Positions 59,860-64,000 of a stretch of 64,000 nucleotides of DNA are shown here, one piece after another. Numbering within the stretch: the stretch's first letter is position 1; every line of letters starts with the position of its first letter. This stretch comes from Tritrichomonas foetus (taxonomy: Eukaryota > Parabasalia > Tritrichomonadida > Tritrichomonadidae), in NCBI GenBank assembly GCA_001839685.1, contig MLAK01000593.1:193299-257298 (forward strand), given 5' to 3'. The position numbers and the translations under genes were made by a program. A model generated the notes under the pieces. The model was not told where the DNA came from. It saw only the letters and a list, made by a program, of their open reading frames with translations, and did not search any database.

Positions 59860-61489
59860 TAAAAATGTTTATTCTTTTGTTTATTTCTTTCTTTTTCGTA
59901 AATCGCATGAGGTGTCAACAAACGAATCATAGGGAAATAATCATTTTTCTTTTCTTCATCTTATGCTTTTTATTCATTTTCTACTTTTTCTTCATCTTCT
60001 ACTTTTTCAATTTTTATAATTCCTTCCCAATTTAACAGTATCAGCATAATGAATAGGTAAGAAGATAATTAGTAACTGCAGTTCCATGCCATTTTCTACT
60101 TTTTGGTCCATCATGAGATCATAATTCCCAATAGACAAGAAATTCATATGCTCCAATCACCTATAAAGTTATTAAATCTCATAAAATCATATGATGTTGT
60201 TGAAAGTTGAAGAAATATTGAATGGTTCCCATTGATTTATGGTGAATCAGTTTTGCACCTAGCAACACATAAAGTTTCATCGTAAATGTTATTATATTGG
60301 CCGAATCAAGGATACATAATTCCTACATCTGACAATAATCAATATAATAATTTTTATCATGAGATAGTTCAAATATTTTTAGCACATTTAGAAATATACA
60401 CAATAATATGAATTAGTTTCTTAGAGATCAAAAATTGTCAGCAATTCATTGGTCATAATGAGATGTGATTTTTCAAGATTATTCTACAAATTTGGCCAAC
60501 TTCTTTGATGTGCTGATGTGTGAACATGTCCCTCGATCACAGCACCTTCTTCAAGTCGATGTTACCCAGTTTCTTCACCAATCAATTCTTCATCGAAAAA
60601 TCCTTGCAGAAAATGTCGAGAGGAATTTCCGCACTACAATCATCATTACAAGAGATATGGTCAATAATAATAAACTTATATGACACGACAAAGTCCATCA
60701 GATGTCAATCCCATCTTTTATTCAATTTCATCTTCCATATTATTAATCCATCACAAGATGATAATTTTGATTGAAGCATTTACGTGCTGTTGTTATTTGA
60801 TTCAATCGTCACGAAAAAATTATTCTTCTTTCAGACAAATCATAGAAATAAAAGTGGTTGAAAATGTTGTTACCTTTATTCATTTACCAAACAGACATTC
60901 ATGCATTGTCAATATAAATATATATTATTACTTTTCTTCATTTCAGTTTGCTTGATGATAAATACCTCACTCCACTTTGTTGAGAATGTACATTTGTTAG
61001 GAGATGTTTACAAAAAAAATTTGCAACAAAGACCAGTTAAGCACAGAAAACCGATCATTATTGAATCTTATTCAATAATCTCAAAAAGTTCGAAACATCA
61101 ATCATGATATGGTCATAATGATTTTCCACTTCTGATACCATTATTAATAATATTAATTGTCACTAAATGGTGTGTTCTCAATTATGGTGAATCAATTTTA
61201 TTTGGTTTATAAATTCAATAAAGGTCATTGAATATTGATTCTGTAATTGTGATGTATCACAATTTCTCCAGATATAAACTAATGAAATATCGGGATCACT
61301 TATTATTTTTCTGAACTCATTCTCAATTGACCTCAATATTTTTGTGTTGATATTCGTCATTAAATTTAGTAAATTTGTAGAAGCCGATAGTCTACACTCA
61401 AAAATTAATATCTCAAATAAATTATTCAATAAAACCATCATAATCAATCCAATTTTACCTTCAAATTTTTATACCTCATTTGTTTCGAT
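59860..61489. other. Intergenic region with unclear coding-like fragments
   Basis: About 1.6 kb. Directly after the Rab gene is a T-rich stretch (59940-60030). Overlapping frames of 60-90 codons occur at 60465-61107, suggesting either chance or an old degraded gene; I cannot name a family. The promoter of the kinase at 61490 has TCATTT at 61476-61481. No RNA gene seen. Confidence 0.4.
61476..61481 (+). promoter_or_regulatory. Initiator-like element of the CAMK-type kinase
   Basis: TCATTT nine bases upstream of ATG 61490, matching the trichomonad TCAYTW initiator. Confidence 0.5.
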
Positions 61490-62791
61490 ATGAATTCTAA
61501 GCGGTATAAATTCCATCATCCTATAGGAGTTGGCTCTTATTCTACCGTTTATTATGCAACACATATATCATCCAGTCTTCCCGTTGCAATTAAAGCAATT
61601 CAGAAATCGAATAAATCGCTTGAAAGGCGGCCCATTGACGAAGTTTCAATTTTCAGAAAGTTATCAAATCACCCATTCATACCAACTTATATCGAATCCT
61701 TTGAAGATGATTCTTATTATTATATCGTGATGGAATATATTGAAGGCGGAAATTTACTTCATTTCGTCAATTCAAACGGAGTTTTGGGAACTAAATCGAT
61801 GAAAATACTCACAAATCAACTCATTTCTGTCGTTTCTTTTATTCACAGTCAAAAAATTATTCATCGCGATATTAAAATCGAAAACATTCTTTTGGACAGA
61901 AACAACAACATTCGGTTAACTGACTTTGGCCTTGCAACCATGGTTGATCCCACAAAAGGTCCAGAAAAGACGAAACCAGCTGGAACATATTATTACATTG
62001 CGCCAGAAGTCATCCGTGGGCAAAGCTACGACGATAAATCAGATGTATGGAGTGCTGGCGTAGTTTTATACACTTGTGCTTTTGGCACTTTTCCATTTAA
62101 TTCCGGGAATTTTGAATCAACTTTAATTTCCATTCTAAATGATGAAATAGTTTTTCCAAATAAAATAGACAGTGATCTTGAAGATTTGATTAGAAAAATG
62201 CTCATAAAAGATCAGAAAATGAGAATTTCAATAAATGAAATTCTTAATCATCCATTTTTGAAAGATATTGAAGTCATCAATTTTGACAACAGAGCTGAAA
62301 TCCAAACAAATTTATTTAAATCCACAAATTCAGTAAACTCTGTAAATTCAGTAAACTCTGTAAATTCAATGAATTCTGTAAATTCATTGAATACACAATA
62401 TCACATCGATAATAATTGGAATATTAATTCAAATCATGATAATTTTACTCATTGTAATAACTTCTATACAAATAATGTGACAAAGACTTCCTCACCGAGC
62501 GATTTCCAAATCACCAATCGCAAAAATGATATTCTTCGATACAAAAGTGACACACATTCAGAAAATGATGACTGCTACAGAGCTGTGAGTGACCTAATCA
62601 AGGAATGCTACGCATCTTTGGAGAAGAAACAGTTCTGCGGAATCGAAAGTGGTGTCCCAGTCGAAGTCCTCGAGACAGATGAAAGGAAAGCAAAAGTTGC
62701 AAAGACTCAGAAAATGCTGGCAAGTTCAGCACGAGATCCAATGGCGTTCCTGGCGCGGAGGATCGCAAAAAAAGGCCATGCCCGTAAGTAA
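61490..62791 (+). CDS. CAMK/SNF1-like serine/threonine protein kinase
   Basis: A 433-residue kinase. The catalytic domain occupies residues about 7-262 with all invariant elements: GVGSYSTVYYA (Gly loop), VAIK (Lys), HRDIKIEN (catalytic Asp and Asn), DFG, then APE and WSAGVVLY. The HRDIK...IRLTDFGLA pattern and FPFNSGN...FPNKID fit the CAMK/AMPK (SNF1) group, common in trichomonads, acting on stress or nutrient signals. After the kinase come an Asn/Ser-rich linker with a tandem NSV repeat (about 62331-62395) and a C-terminal region with basic and helical parts, not recognised as UBA or KA1. There is no transmembrane segment. Substrate unknown; kinase fold certain. Confidence 0.92.
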   Translation: MNSKRYKFHHPIGVGSYSTVYYATHISSSLPVAIKAIQKSNKSLERRPIDEVSIFRKLSNHPFIPTYIESFEDDSYYYIVMEYIEGGNLLHFVNSNGVLGTKSMKILTNQLISVVSFIHSQKIIHRDIKIENILLDRNNNIRLTDFGLATMVDPTKGPEKTKPAGTYYYIAPEVIRGQSYDDKSDVWSAGVVLYTCAFGTFPFNSGNFESTLISILNDEIVFPNKIDSDLEDLIRKMLIKDQKMRISINEILNHPFLKDIEVINFDNRAEIQTNLFKSTNSVNSVNSVNSVNSMNSVNSLNTQYHIDNNWNINSNHDNFTHCNNFYTNNVTKTSSPSDFQITNRKNDILRYKSDTHSENDDCYRAVSDLIKECYASLEKKQFCGIESGVPVEVLETDERKAKVAKTQKMLASSARDPMAFLARRIAKKGHARK

Positions 62792-63371
62792 TTATTTTAT
62801 TCTTATGTTTGTTTTTATAATTAAATAGAGCTTCGTAATTTTTTCTTTTATTTTTCATGAAGAATCTATACATCTGCATGATGACCATTCTTGAAAAAGA
62901 TTTCAACAAGTTTTGTCAATTATTCACGTGAATTTGATTTTTAGCTTAATTTTTGGTCGCAATGCAGAAGGATAAAAGAATCTAATAAAAATTTTAAGAT
63001 TGACTTACCAAAGAGTATTACTCCAACACTTTTCGACTAGTGAGGTGAAATTGAATACTTTCTCTTGTTCAAAGTGACTTTTCTATACCGAAATGCTTGA
63101 TGAAATATCATGTAAACTATTCAATTCACCTCACCATATCACCAATATGTTTTCGAAAGCATGCTTCCTTTTCGCAATAAATTATGTTTTAAGTATCACT
63201 CGTATTTTTATCCTGGAGATGAGACCAATGATAGAATAAACAACAATGTTTCTTAATTGATAGCCGAGATACGTTCTTTATCGAACCAATGGAGACCGTT
63301 TAATTTCACTTTTTAGACTTAAACTTTTTGAATACAAAGCTAATTCAATGAAGAAGTGAAGTTCATTTCCA
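62792..63371. other. Intergenic, AT-rich
   Basis: About 580 bases between two plus-strand genes. Ends with TCATTTCC (63363-63370), an initiator-like element one base before the next ATG. No gene or repeat. Confidence 0.45.
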
Positions 63372-64000
63372 ATGTCGAATGAAAACGAAGAATCGATTCT
63401 TTCCATTATTGACAGAAAATTAAACCTCGGTCAATATCGAAAAATACTCTTTGATCAAGGAATGTTTAATTCAAATAAACTTTTTTCCACGCCCTTATCA
63501 GTTTTATCTTATTCCACTCAAGTCCCACTGGATATTTTCGAACAGGTTTTAAGCATTGTTTCTGAAGACACAATTCCACAAATCACAGAAATTGAATACT
63601 CCGAACCAAGACCGAGATTTAACGATCCAATTTTGGACCAGTCAATAATTTTGCCTGAATCCGGAATCATCGAGCTCTGTGGCCAGGCAAGCGCTGGAAA
63701 ATCCAATATTGCCTACCACCTTGCTGTTCAAGAGCGAATTTACGACATGACTCGAAAAGTAGTTTTAATATCAACAGAAGGAAAAGTACCAACTCAACGT
63801 GTTCATCAAATCGCTGAAAGCGCAAATTCACTATTCGGTTCCACAGAGATAATGAACGGTATTTTGATTACGGAAGCAGATTCAGTTAAACAATTAAATG
63901 ATTTAATTCAAAACGATTTAGTATGCCTATTTTTCTCAAATGATCAACCGCCGCCATCAATGGTTATTATCGACAGTATAGCAGCACTTTTCAGAATCGA
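63372..64000 (+). CDS. RecA/Rad51 paralog, XRCC3-like (3' truncated by window edge)
   Basis: The frame is open from ATG 63372 to the window end, giving 209 codons visible. After an N-terminal helical region (about residues 1-60) comes a RecA-type core. ELCGQASAGKSNIAYHLAVQ has Walker A GQASAGKS. Next comes VVLISTEGKVPTQRVHQIA, then Walker B-like MVIIDSIAALFRI. These match XRCC3 (AGRSSAGKTQLALQL, ICTEDAFPHKRLQQL, VVIDSVAAPFR) more than Rad51 itself. XRCC3 works with RAD51C in homologous recombination repair. The AALFR segment is the key discriminator. An initiator TCATTTCC sits at the start. The C-terminal half is outside the window. Confidence 0.82.
   Translation, partial: MSNENEESILSIIDRKLNLGQYRKILFDQGMFNSNKLFSTPLSVLSYSTQVPLDIFEQVLSIVSEDTIPQITEIEYSEPRPRFNDPILDQSIILPESGIIELCGQASAGKSNIAYHLAVQERIYDMTRKVVLISTEGKVPTQRVHQIAESANSLFGSTEIMNGILITEADSVKQLNDLIQNDLVCLFFSNDQPPPSMVIIDSIAALFRI

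Noticed and set aside
1..64000. CRISPR arrays, bacterial operons, ribosome-binding sites
   Set aside because: The genes are eukaryotic with separate promoters; short tandem repeats present have no spacers of constant length.
1..64000. tRNA or rRNA genes
   Set aside because: I looked for the T-loop GGTTCRANYCC pattern and other hallmarks in intergenic regions and saw none; a covariance-model scan would be needed to be certain.

Overview
The window is AT-rich nuclear DNA from a unicellular eukaryote. It is most likely a trichomonad parabasalid (Trichomonas/Tritrichomonas group), although the genus cannot be settled by eye. The evidence is as follows. Genes are intronless and closely packed. 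Several ATGs sit a few bases after an initiator-like TCA(C/T)T(T/A) element (562, 13586-13595, 61476, 63363). TAAA often overlaps the stop codon. The gene families are typical of trichomonads: a BspA-like LRR surface protein, a kinase-like protein with a long Sel1 array, a decayed ankyrin/DUF3447-type gene and a small R2R3 Myb. Genuine eukaryotic genes are present (RPB12, CBP20, Cdc20-like, PP2A-like, Tup1-like, uL13/RPL13A, Rab).

Layout. 1-17 kb: the 3' end of an E2F-like factor, a PP2A-type phosphatase, a giant low-complexity protein with a possible cyclin fold, a UBL/UBA protein, an orphan His-rich protein, a 1536-residue BspA-like protein and an orphan basic protein. 17-32 kb: a Sel1-repeat pseudokinase with an in-frame TAG in its N-lobe, RPB12, a membrane-anchored orphan, a Cdc20/Cdh1-like APC/C activator, and a p97/Cdc48 paralog with a degenerate ATPase site fused to more than 60 DPF motifs and a Lys/Glu tail. 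32-39.5 kb: a decayed ankyrin-type gene with an 875-bp tandem duplication, CBP20, a Tup1-like WD40 protein and an aldo/keto reductase. 39.9-53.8 kb: an Sfi1-like gene and four identical-protein RPL13A genes in a large inverted duplication (arms about 3.7 kb, spacer about 4.2 kb). 55-64 kb: an R2R3 Myb, a TMEM128-like membrane protein and a glycosyltransferase-like protein sharing a 23-bp divergent promoter, a Rab5-like GTPase lacking the catalytic Gln, a CAMK-type kinase and the 5' part of an XRCC3-like recombinase.

The two most unusual items are these. (1) The p97-like protein with a DPF/NPF array suggests an AAA scaffold tied to clathrin-adaptor traffic. (2) In the RPL13A palindrome the flanks are inverted, but the block between and including each RPL13A pair is in the same orientation in both arms. 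This implies either a recombinational flip between inverted RPL13A genes or an assembly ambiguity.

Several genes are regulatory (E2F, Myb, Tup1, Cdc20, PP2A, kinases), but no operon-like linkage is implied; each gene appears to have its own promoter.
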